64,000 nt of DNA, taken from positions 40,346,768 to 40,410,767 of the forward strand of contig CM026391.1 in NCBI GenBank assembly GCA_014843695.1, given 5' to 3'. Under the pieces are notes generated by a model. The model had not been told where the DNA came from and searched no databases. It saw only the letters and a program-made list of their open reading frames with translations. Source of the DNA: Archivesica marissinica. Taxonomy: Eukaryota > Mollusca > Bivalvia > Venerida > Vesicomyidae. This document shows positions 24,975 to 35,200 of the stretch, in pieces (the stretch's first letter is position 1; every line of letters begins with the position of its first letter). Position numbers and translations under genes: made by a program.

Positions 24975-25149
24975 CACAAGGTATGTTTATTTATATTTCC
25001 AGTAACTGGAGCGTGAAATATCGCGTGATCCCTCGAAAACCCGTTCTGGGCGAAATTTCTTCACACAGGGATGTAGTGTATGTAGATTATGTAACATATT
25101 AGAGCACAATAAAATATGACTATTACAGTAAACTAAACTGTAAATAATT
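24975..25149. other. Short unique spacer
   Basis: AT-rich unique sequence between two family Y SINE copies. No gene signal. Confidence 0.5.
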
Positions 25150-25380
25150 GACGTTTATTTATCATCGCTACCGGTCGCCCATATGAGCGACGCCTCCTGA
25201 AGAGATTAATCAATTTAGATGTTTGGAGGATAGTGCAATGATACAGACATATACCAAATTCCAGTTTATCCTCTGGTTCGTTTACTTGCACGGTGTAAAG
25301 CACCGACACGATACCTCGGTTTAAAGTCATATCTGATAGACTATTAATTTTATTAGGGTCAGACGTGGGATCGAACCTGC
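25150..25380 (-). mobile_element. SINE family Y (copy 3), head truncated
   Basis: The tail (TTTATTTATCATCGCTACCGG in plus orientation) and body match the other Y copies. The match stops inside the B box at GGGATCGAACCTGC, so the A-box half of the tRNA-like head is missing. It is the first element downstream of the lectin exon at 25702-25472, within the same intron as copies 1 and 2. Confidence 0.8.
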
Positions 25381-25471
25381 TAAAAGTAAAATATGTGTAT
25401 AAAACTAAATTACACAATGGATTAACGACATGGCCATGGTTATACAAGCAATTATAACAAGTAACAGTTAC

Positions 25472-25702
25472 CTCCATATATTCTAACATCACAGAGAACT
25501 AGTTGCGTTGCCGTACTTGTCAGTTGTATCCTAACTTGGTTGCCTACGAGTTCAGTGGCACAGTTTGCAGTGATTGTTGTGGATCCTGGTACTGTACCGT
25601 CATGATTATAACACAGTTGTTGTGTCTCGGGATAGTACGCACTGTTCGAGAACTGATATTCCGGAATTGTTTCAACGGACACATTAAACCCACTAAAGTA
25701 CT
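25472..25702 (-). CDS. Exon: C-terminal half of fucolectin-type (F5/8C-like) domain 1
   Basis: This internal exon is 231 bp (77 codons) and the most upstream supported exon of the minus-strand gene. The acceptor ends TTTTAACTTCTGCAG and the donor is GTAACTG; both ends are phase 1. The reading starts YFSGFNVSVETIPEY, passes through QQLCYNHDGTVPG and TANC, and ends NQVRIQLTSTATQLVLCDVR then IYGG. The cysteine pair in the middle loop and the closing strand fit the second half of F-type lectins. Its partner N-terminal half (the NLA..ATQS and NPWW blocks) is not present between here and the gap at 27412. It must therefore lie further right, or be missing. Confidence 0.82.
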
Positions 25703-25825
25703 CTGCAGAAGTTAAAATAGGTGACACATTATTCCGATAAACATGTCCAGGAAAAAACATGTCAAGAATAAATGGAACATATAAATGAAATATTTGTTTT
25801 TGTTTTTATTTAATATAAGTATATT

Positions 25826-25985
25826 TAACGTCGCTACTGGTTGCCCGGGCAGATTTCCTAACATTGATGCATTTCCTGCGCAGGCACCAGCGGTTAACCA
25901 GTACTTGGTACGCATACCTCCACTATTTCATATAGACATACTCTGTAGTCACAAAGCGAGAACACAGTTTTCTTTGACAATTTAT
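25826..25985 (-). mobile_element. SINE-like element, family X (minus copy with tail)
   Basis: On the minus strand: CTATATGAAATAGTGGAGGT, AAGTACTGGTTAACCGCTGG and TGCCTGCGCAGGAAATG, ending in GGGCAACCAGTAGCGACG and TTAAATATAC. The body is shorter than in the 20.1 kb copy between the CAGGAAA block and the tail. It lies about 120 bp before the acceptor of the lectin exon at 25702. The 67-codon minus frame covering it is not a gene. Confidence 0.65.
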
Positions 25986-26536
25986 AAATGCACAGTTAAC
26001 GAGATGTAATAAGTGTATGATTTACACATCTGACTAAATAACTGTTTTATTGAACTGCTTGATTATTCTCATTTGCTCATGGATATAATTATGCTGTAGT
26101 AGGTTGCATAACGTAAATAGGCAATGTAGTCCCAATAACTAATAGAGTTAATTTTTCATGTTGGTAAAATTGCATTTTCATGACAGGCAGTGTATCGTTT
26201 TTGTGTTTTTTGAGAAATTATATAACTTGAGTAGACTGCAGACTAGTTGGTGTGTAGAAAAGATGCGGTATAAGAATTCAGGCCATTGCAAACTAATGGT
26301 TGGTATACTGTATTATTTGGAGGAGGTGACGTTATTCACAGGCGAGCACTGGCTATTTAAAATTTGAAATATTCTTTGTGTGTTTCAGGCTGATTTGAAT
26401 ACCTCTTCAAAGTGGATGTGGTATCCGAGGAAATACTCTATGTGTTTACTTTTTACTATGTATTTAATAGGTAATGTATTTGTTGTTTTACAACCTATTA
26501 GTCTTAAAAGGATGTGGCAAGGACAGGTATGTCGTG
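25986..26536. other. Intronic DNA, no supported exon
   Basis: AT-rich unique sequence. I looked here for the missing N-terminal half of fucolectin domain 1 (a WW-containing block would appear as CCACCA or CCACC on the plus strand) and found none. Plus frames of 63-69 codons have no recognisable features. Confidence 0.5.
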
Positions 26537-26830
26537 CAGACGGGTCGGTAATCCAGTGGTTAACACTATGAACTGGAATCACATGTTTGATCCCCTGTTT
26601 GATACTAATAATATTAACAGTCTTTGGTATGATACTTTATACAGAGGTATCGCTTCGGTGCTTTACACCGTACACGTACATGAACCAGGTGATACACTGG
26701 AATGGATCTCTATTTGTATCAGTGCACTATCATCCAAAAAATCTAAAATGAATAATCTCGGCATGAGGTGTCGATCATATGGGCAACCGGTAGCGACGAT
26801 ACATATACTAGGTAAAACACACACACTCTT
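26537..26830 (+). mobile_element. SINE family Y (copy 4), plus strand, diverged
   Basis: Head CAGACGGGTCGGTAATCCAG and TGGTTAACAC, degenerate B box TGTTTGATCCCC, body TCGGTGCTTTACACCGTAC and tail CATATGGGCAACCGGTAGCG. It is full length but more diverged than the copies at 24.4-25.4 kb and in the opposite orientation. The 110-codon plus frame and the 67-codon minus frame across it are chance readings of the SINE. Confidence 0.8.
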
Positions 26831-26865
26831 AATATGTAGTCCTTGAACAAGGTATCTCACACGCA

Positions 26866-26915
26866 TTGCTTAATACTGGTTAACCGCTTATGCTGACTAA
26901 GCCTGCCCTGGAAAA
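26866..26915 (+). mobile_element. Fragment of SINE family X
   Basis: TAATACTGGTTAACCGCT, then about ten unmatched bases, then AGCCTGCCCTGGAAA. This matches the centre of the other X copies with an insertion. Both ends are lost. Confidence 0.45.
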
Positions 26916-27411
26916 TAATCAGGACTCCAATGCTCCAATTAAATTGGGTTGACCTGGTGACCTATATTGTACGGGTAGTTGATTATTATCAAATGGTACA
27001 GACTGTCAATCAAGGTATAGGTATAGTTTTCGCACACTATATTGGCTTACCCTAAAAATAGAACATAAATAAAACACATTCGATATGTATTGAGTTCAAT
27101 AAATGCACGTGTTTGAACTAAAAAGCACATAATCTGGCTTTTTTAGCTAGCTGGCTCGGTGTGGGTTCGAATCCCAGGAGAGGAACTTCTATATTTTATA
27201 TTATATCAAGAATATTATTTGTTTTATTATTTTGATTATTTCTTCTATATTATATTTATATATTATTTTTTATTTTTTAAATAAAGGTAAAACATATAGA
27301 GCAATTGTCTTTTTTTATACAAATTTGTATTTGTAGAAAGCAAACTCGTTTGTACATGTATGTAGGCCTACCAAATGTACCACTAAATCACGTGCATATG
27401 GTTTTTCACGA
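26916..27411. other. Unique AT-rich DNA next to the gap, with a tRNA-like B-box fragment
   Basis: No exon was seen. At about 27148-27177 GTGTGGGTTCGAATCCCAGG contains a perfect B-box-like GGTTCGAATCC, preceded by TAGCTAGCTGGCTCG. It probably is a tRNA-derived SINE fragment rather than a working tRNA, since no cloverleaf arms could be paired. 27195-27290 is extremely AT-rich. Sequence stops at 27411. Confidence 0.45.
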
Positions 27412-28411
27412 NNNNNNNNNNNNNNNNNNNNNNNNNNNNNNNNNNNNNNNNNNNNNNNNNNNNNNNNNNNNNNNNNNNNNNNNNNNNNNNNNNNNNNNNN
27501 NNNNNNNNNNNNNNNNNNNNNNNNNNNNNNNNNNNNNNNNNNNNNNNNNNNNNNNNNNNNNNNNNNNNNNNNNNNNNNNNNNNNNNNNNNNNNNNNNNNN
27601 NNNNNNNNNNNNNNNNNNNNNNNNNNNNNNNNNNNNNNNNNNNNNNNNNNNNNNNNNNNNNNNNNNNNNNNNNNNNNNNNNNNNNNNNNNNNNNNNNNNN
27701 NNNNNNNNNNNNNNNNNNNNNNNNNNNNNNNNNNNNNNNNNNNNNNNNNNNNNNNNNNNNNNNNNNNNNNNNNNNNNNNNNNNNNNNNNNNNNNNNNNNN
27801 NNNNNNNNNNNNNNNNNNNNNNNNNNNNNNNNNNNNNNNNNNNNNNNNNNNNNNNNNNNNNNNNNNNNNNNNNNNNNNNNNNNNNNNNNNNNNNNNNNNN
27901 NNNNNNNNNNNNNNNNNNNNNNNNNNNNNNNNNNNNNNNNNNNNNNNNNNNNNNNNNNNNNNNNNNNNNNNNNNNNNNNNNNNNNNNNNNNNNNNNNNNN
28001 NNNNNNNNNNNNNNNNNNNNNNNNNNNNNNNNNNNNNNNNNNNNNNNNNNNNNNNNNNNNNNNNNNNNNNNNNNNNNNNNNNNNNNNNNNNNNNNNNNNN
28101 NNNNNNNNNNNNNNNNNNNNNNNNNNNNNNNNNNNNNNNNNNNNNNNNNNNNNNNNNNNNNNNNNNNNNNNNNNNNNNNNNNNNNNNNNNNNNNNNNNNN
28201 NNNNNNNNNNNNNNNNNNNNNNNNNNNNNNNNNNNNNNNNNNNNNNNNNNNNNNNNNNNNNNNNNNNNNNNNNNNNNNNNNNNNNNNNNNNNNNNNNNNN
28301 NNNNNNNNNNNNNNNNNNNNNNNNNNNNNNNNNNNNNNNNNNNNNNNNNNNNNNNNNNNNNNNNNNNNNNNNNNNNNNNNNNNNNNNNNNNNNNNNNNNN
28401 NNNNNNNNNNN
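27412..28411. other. Assembly gap of exactly 1000 N
   Basis: Exactly 1000 undetermined bases, a usual placeholder for a gap of unknown size. Unique sequence lies to its left and the 38-bp satellite to its right, so the boundary between island and satellite is inside the gap. Any open frame drawn through it is meaningless. Confidence 1.
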
Positions 28412-28506
28412 ATACAGCCCACAATGTTCAGTGCTACACTCTAGAAGAGATACAGCTCACAATGTTCAGTGCTACACTATGGAAGAGATACAGTCCACAA
28501 TGTTCA

Positions 28507-29190
28507 GTGCTACAGTATAGAAGAGATACAGCTCACAATGTCCAGTGCTACACTATCGAAGAGATACAGCTCACAATGTTCAGAGCTACACTATCGAAGA
28601 GATACAGCTCACAATGTTCAGTGCTACAGTATAGAAGAGATACAGCTCACACTGTTCAGTATTACACTATTGAAGAGATACAGCTAACACTGTTCAGTGC
28701 TACACTACGGAAGAGATACAGTCCACAATGTTCAGTGCTACACTATAGAAAAGATACAGCTCACAATGTCCAGTGCTACTCTATAGAAGAGATACAGCTC
28801 ACAATATTCAGCGCTACAGTATAGAAGAGATACAGCTCACAATGTTCAGTGCTACAGTATAGAAGAGATACAGCTCACAATGTCCAGTGCTACACTATCG
28901 AAGAGATACAGCTCACAATGTTCAGAGCTACACTATCGAAGAGATACAGCTCACAATGTTCAGTGCTACAGTATAGAAGAGATACAGCTCACACTGTTCA
29001 GTATTACACTATTGAAGAGATACAGCTAACACTGTTCAGTGCTACACTATGGAAGAGATACAGTCCACAATGTTCAGTGCTACACTATAGAAGAGATACA
29101 GTTCACAATGTTCAGTGCTACACTATCGAAGAGATACAGCTCACAATGTTCAGTGCTACACTATAGAAGAGATACAGCTCACACAGTTCA
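28507..29190. repeat. 342-bp (9-unit) higher-order repeat, two tandem copies
   Basis: The nine-unit series starting at 28507 recurs at 28849. Over about 190 bases the copies match except at a few positions, then the second drifts after about 29040. The same pair is found again at 31549 and 31891, 3042 bp further on. Diagnostic marks are AGAGCTACACTATCG, GTATTACACTATTG and CAGCTAACACTG units in fixed order. Confidence 0.8.
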
Positions 29191-31510
29191 GTGCTACGCT
29201 ATAGAAGAGATACAGCTCACAATTTCCAGTGCTACTCTATAGAAGAGATACAGCTCACAATATTCAGCGCTACAGTATAGAAGGGATACAGCTCACAATG
29301 TTCAGTGCTACACTATAGAAGAGATACAGCTCACAATGTTCAGTGCTACGCTATCGGAAAGATACAGCTCAAAATGTTCAGTGCTACGCTATAGAAGAGA
29401 TACAGCCAACACTGTTCAGTGCTACAGTATAAAAGAGATACAGTTCACAATGTTCAGTGCTACACTATCGAAGAGATACAGCTCACAATATATAGTGCTA
29501 CACTATAGAAGAGATATAGCTCACAATGTTCAGTGCTACACTATAGAAGAGATACAGTTCACAATGTCCAGTGCTACTCTATGGAAGAGATACAGCTCAC
29601 AATATTCAGCGCTACATTATAAAAGAGATACAGCTCACAATGTTCAGTGCTACAGTATAGAAGAGATACAGCTCACAATGTTCAGTGCTACAGTATAGAA
29701 GAGATACAGCTCACAATGTTCAATGCTACACTATAGAACAGATTCATCTCACAATGTTCAGTGCTACACTATAGAAGAGATACAGCTCACAATGTTCAGT
29801 GCTACACTATAGAAGAGATACAGCTCACAATGTTCAGTGCTACACTATAGAAGAGATACAGCTCACAATGTCCAGTGCTACAGTATAGAACAGATACAGC
29901 TCTCAATATTCAGTGCTACAGTATACAAGAGATACAGCTTACAATGTGCAGTACTACAGTATAGAAGAGATACAGCTCACAATATTCAGGGCTACAGTAT
30001 AGAAGAGATACAGCTCACAATGTTCAGTGCTACTACACTATAGAAGAAATACAGCTCACAATGTCCAGTGCTACTCTATAGAAGAGATACAGCTCACAAT
30101 ATTCAGCGCTACAGTAGAGAAGAGATACAGCTCACAATATTCAGTCCTACAGTATAGAAGAGATACAGTTCACAATGTTCAGTGCTACACTATAGAAGAG
30201 ATACAGCTCACAATGTGCAGTGCTACAGTATAGAAGAAATACAGCTCACAATGTTCAGTGCTACAGTATAGAAGAGATACAGCTCACAATGTCCAGTGCT
30301 ACACTATCGAAGAGATACAGCTCACAATGTTCAGAGCTACACTATCGAAGAGATACAGCTCACAAGGTTCAGTGCTACAGTATAGAAGAGATACAGCTCA
30401 CACTGTTCAGCGCTACAGTATAGAAGAGATACAGCTCACAATGTTCAGTGCTACAGTATACAAGAGATACAGCTCACAATGTTCAGTACTACAGTATAGA
30501 AGAGATACAGCTCACACTGTTCAGTGCTACGCTAGCGAAGTGATACAGCTCACAATGTTCAGTACTACACTATAGAAGAGATACAGCTCACAATGTCCAG
30601 TGCTACTCTATAGAAGAGATACAGCTCACAATGTTCAGTGCTACAGTATAGAAGAAATACAGCTCACAAATTCAGTGCTACAGTATAGAAGAGATACAGC
30701 TCACAATGTCCAGTGCTACACTTTCGAAGAGATACAGCTCACAATGTTCAGAGCTACACTATCGAAGAGATACAGCTCACAATGTTCAGTGCTACAGTAT
30801 AGAAGAGATACAGCTCACAAAGTTCAGTATTACACTATAGAAGAGATACAGCTCACAATGTTCAGTGCTACACTACGGAAGAGATACAGTCCACAATGTT
30901 CAGTGCTACACTATAGAAAAGATACAGTTCACAATGTTCAGTGCTACACTATCGAAGAGATACAGCTCACAATGTTCAGAGCTACACTATCGAAGAGATA
31001 CAGCTCACAAAGTTCAGTGCTACAGTATAGAAGAGATACAGCTCACACTGTTCAGCGCTACAGTATAGAAGAGATACAGCTCACAATGTTCAGTGCTACC
31101 GTATACAAGAGATACAGCTCACAATGTTCAGTACTACAGTATAGAAGAGATACAGCTCACAATGTTCAGTGCTACGCTAGAGAAGTGAAACAGCTCACAA
31201 TGTTCAGTACTACACTATAGAAGAGATACAGCTCACAATGTCCAGTGCTACTCTATAGAAGAGATACAGCTCACAATGTTCAGTGCTACAGTATAGAAGA
31301 AATACAGCTCACAATATTCAGTGCTACAGTATACAAGAAATACAGCTCACAATGTTCAGCACTACAGTATAGAAGAGATACAGCTCACAATGTTCAGTGC
31401 TACGCTATAGAAGAGATACAGCTCACAATGTTCAGTGCTACACTATAGAAGAGATACAGCTCACAATGTCCAGTGCTACTCTATAGAAGAGATACAGCTC
31501 ACAATATTCA

Positions 31511-32205
31511 GTGCTACAGTATAGAAGAGATACAGCTCACAATGTTCAGTGCTACAGTATAGAAGAGATACAGCTCACAATGTCCAGTGCTACACTATCG
31601 AAGAGATACAGCTCACAATGTTCAGAGCTACACTATCGAAGAGATACAGCTCACAATGTTCAGTGCTACAGTATAGAAGAGATACAGCTCACACTGTTCA
31701 GTATTACACTATTGAAGAGATACAGCTAACACTGTTCAGTGCTACACTACGGAAGAGATACAGTCCACAATGTTCAGTGCTACACTATAGAAAAGATACA
31801 GCTCACAATGTCCAGTGCTACTCTATAGAAGAGATACAGCTCACAATATTCAGCGCTACAGTATAGAAGAGATACAGCTCACAATGTTCAGTGCTACAGT
31901 ATAGAAGAGATACAGCTCACAATGTCCAGTGCTACACTATCGAAGAGATACAGCTCACAATGTTCAGAGCTACACTATCGAAGAGATACAGCTCACAATG
32001 TTCAGTGCTACAGTATAGAAGAGATACAGCTCACACTGTTCAGTATTACACTATTGAAGAGATACAGCTAACACTGTTCAGTGCTACACTACGGAAGAGA
32101 TACAGTCCACAATGTTCAGTGCTACACTATAGAAAAGATACAGCTCACAATGTCCAGTGCTACTCTATAGAAGAGATACAGCTCACAATATTCAGCGCTA
32201 CAGTA
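31511..32205. repeat. 342-bp (9-unit) higher-order repeat, second pair
   Basis: Two copies begin at 31549 and 31891, exactly 342 bp apart. They give identical 105-residue readings, so they are nearly or fully identical over at least 318 bp. This pair corresponds to the one at 28507/28849 with a shift of 3042 bp. Confidence 0.85.
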
Positions 32206-35200
32206 TAGAAGAGATACAGCTCACAATGTTCAGTGCTACGCTATAGAAGAGATACAGCTCACAATGTTCAGTGCTACGCTATCGGAGAGATATAGCTCAC
32301 AATGTTCAGTGCTACGCTATAAAAGAGATACAGCCAACAATGTTCAGTGCTACAGTATAAAAGAGATACAGTTCACAATGTTCAGTGCTACACTATCGAA
32401 GAGATACAGCTCACAATATGCAGTGCTACACTATAGAAGAGATATAGCTCACAATGTTCAATGCTACACTATAGAAGAGATACAGTTCACAATGTCCAGT
32501 GCTACTCTATAGAAGAGATACAGCTCACAATATTCAGCGCTACAGTATAGAAGAGATACAGCTCACAATGTTCAGTACTACAGTATAGAAGAGATACAGC
32601 TCACAATGTTCAGTGCTACACTATAGAAGAGATACAGCTCACAATGTTCAATGCTACACTATAGAACAGATGCATCTCACAATGTTCAGTGCTACACTAT
32701 AGAAGAGATACAGCTCACAATGTTCAGTGCTACACTATAGAAGAGATACAGCTCACAATGTCCAGTGCTACAGTATAGAACAGATACAGCTCACAATATT
32801 CAGTGCTACAGTATACATGAGATACAGCTTACAATGTGCAGTACTACAGTATAGAAGAGATACAGCTCACAATGTTCAGTGCTACACTATAGAAGAGATA
32901 CAGCTCACAATGTCCATTGCTACTCTATAGAAGAGATACAGCTCACAATATTCAGCGCTACAGTATTGAAGAGATACAGCTCACAATGTTAAGTCCTACA
33001 GTATAGAAGAGATACAGCTCACAATGTTCAGTGCTACACTATGGAAGAGATACAGTCCACAATGTTCAGTGCTGCACTATAGAAGAGATACAGTTCACAA
33101 TGTTCAGTGCTACACTATCGAAGAGATACAGCTCACAATGTTCAGTGCTACACTATAGAAGAGATACAGCTCACACTGTCCAGTGCTACGCTATAGAAGA
33201 GATACAGCCCACAATGTTCAGTGCTACAGTATAGAAGAGATACAGCTCACAATGTTCAGTGCTACACAATAGAAGAGATACAGCCCACAATGTTCACTGC
33301 TACACTATAGAAGAGATACAGCCCACACTGTTCAGTGCTACAGTATCGAAGAGATACAGCTCACAATGTTCAGTGCTACACTATCGATGAGATACAGCTC
33401 ACACTGTTCAGTGCTACACTATAGAAGAGATACAGGTCACACTGTTCAGTTCTACACTATAGAAGAGATACAGCGCACAATGTTCAGTGCTACAGTATAG
33501 AAGAGATACAGCCCACAATTTCCAGTGCTATACTATAGAAGAGATACAACTCACAATGTTCAGTGCTACAGTATAGAAGAGATACAGCTCACAATGTTCA
33601 GTGCTACAGTATATAAGAGATACAGCCCACAATGTTCAGTGCTACAGTATACAAGAGATACAGCCCACAATATTCAGTGCTACAGTATAGAAGAGATACA
33701 GTTCACAATGTTCAGTGATACACTATCGAAGAGATACAGCTCACAATGTTCAGTGCTACATTATAGAAGAGATACAGCTCACAATGTGCAGTGCTACGCT
33801 ATAGAAGAGATACAGCTCACGATGTTCAGTGCTACTCTATAGAAGAGATACAGCTCACACTGTTCAGTGCTACGCTATAGAAGAGATACAGCTCACAATG
33901 TTCAGTGTTACACAATCAAAGAGATACAGCTCACAAAGTTCAGTGCTACTTTATAGAAGAGATACAGCCCACAATGTTCAGTGCTACAGTATAGAAGAGA
34001 TACAGTTCACAATATGCAGTGCTACACTATAGAAGAGATATAGCTCATAATGTTCAGTGCTACACTATAGAAGAGATACAGCTCACAATGTTTAGTGCTA
34101 CACTATTGAAGAGATACAGCTCACAATGTTCAGTGCTACGCTATGGAAGAGATACAGCTCACGATGTTCAGTGCTACACTATAGAAGAGATACAGCTCAC
34201 AATGTTCAGTGCTACGCTATAGAAGAGATACAGCTCAAGATGTTCAGTGCTACGCTATAGAAGAGATACAGCTCACAATGTTCAGTGCTACGCTATAGAA
34301 GAGATACAGTTCACAGTGCTCAGTGCTACGCTATAGAACAGATACAGCTAACAATGTTCAGTGTTACAGTATAGCAGAGATACAGCTCACAATGTTCAGT
34401 GCTACAGTATACAAGAGATACAGCTCACACTGTTCATTGCTACTCTATAGAAGAGATACAGCCCACAATGTTCAGTGGTACACTATAGAAGAGATACAGT
34501 TCACAATGTTCAGTGCTACACTATCAAAGAGATACAGCTCACAATGTTCAGTGCTACACTATAGAAGAGATACAGCTCACACTGTTCAGTGCTACGCTAT
34601 AGAAGAGATACAGCTCACGATGTTCAGTGCTACGCTATAGAAGAGATACAGCTCACAATGTTCAGTGCTACGCTATCGAAGAGATACAGCTCACAATGTT
34701 CAGTGCTACGCTATAGAACAGATACAGCTCACGATGTTCAGTGCTACACTATAGAAGATATACAGTTCACAATGTGCAGTGCTACACTATCGATGAGATA
34801 CAGCTCACACTGTTCAGTGCTACACTATAGAAGAGATACAGGTCACAATGTTCAGTTCTACATTTTAGAAGAGATACAGCGCACACTGTTCAGTGCTACA
34901 GTATAGAAGAGATACAGCCCACAATTTCCAGTGCTATTCTATAGAAGAGATACAACTCACAATGTTCAGTGCTACAGTATAGAAGAGATACAGCTCACAA
35001 TGTTCAGTGCTACACTATAGAAGAGATACAGCCCACAATGATCAGTGTTACACTATACGAGAGATACAGCTCGCAATGTTCAGTGCTACACTATAAAAGA
35101 GATACAGCTCACAATGTTCAGTGCTACACTATAGAAGAGATACAGCCCACAATGTCCAGTGCTACGCTATAGAAGAGATACAGCACACAATGTTCAGTGC

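Noticed and set aside
25712..25915. YWLTAGACAGN reading on the minus strand as a possible exon, similar to YWLTDGACQGN at about 22.3 kb
   Set aside because: The shared text comes from family X SINE DNA, which also occurs on the plus strand at 20.2 and 26.9 kb.
26514..26846. 110-residue plus-strand frame
   Set aside because: Lies wholly in a family Y SINE copy.
27140..27190. A tRNA gene at the GGTTCGAATCC motif
   Set aside because: Only a B-box-like arm is convincing; acceptor, D and anticodon arms could not be paired. A SINE head fragment is likelier.
27305..28444. Frames of 338-379 residues across 27.4-28.4 kb
   Set aside because: They consist of N translated as X across a 1000-base gap.
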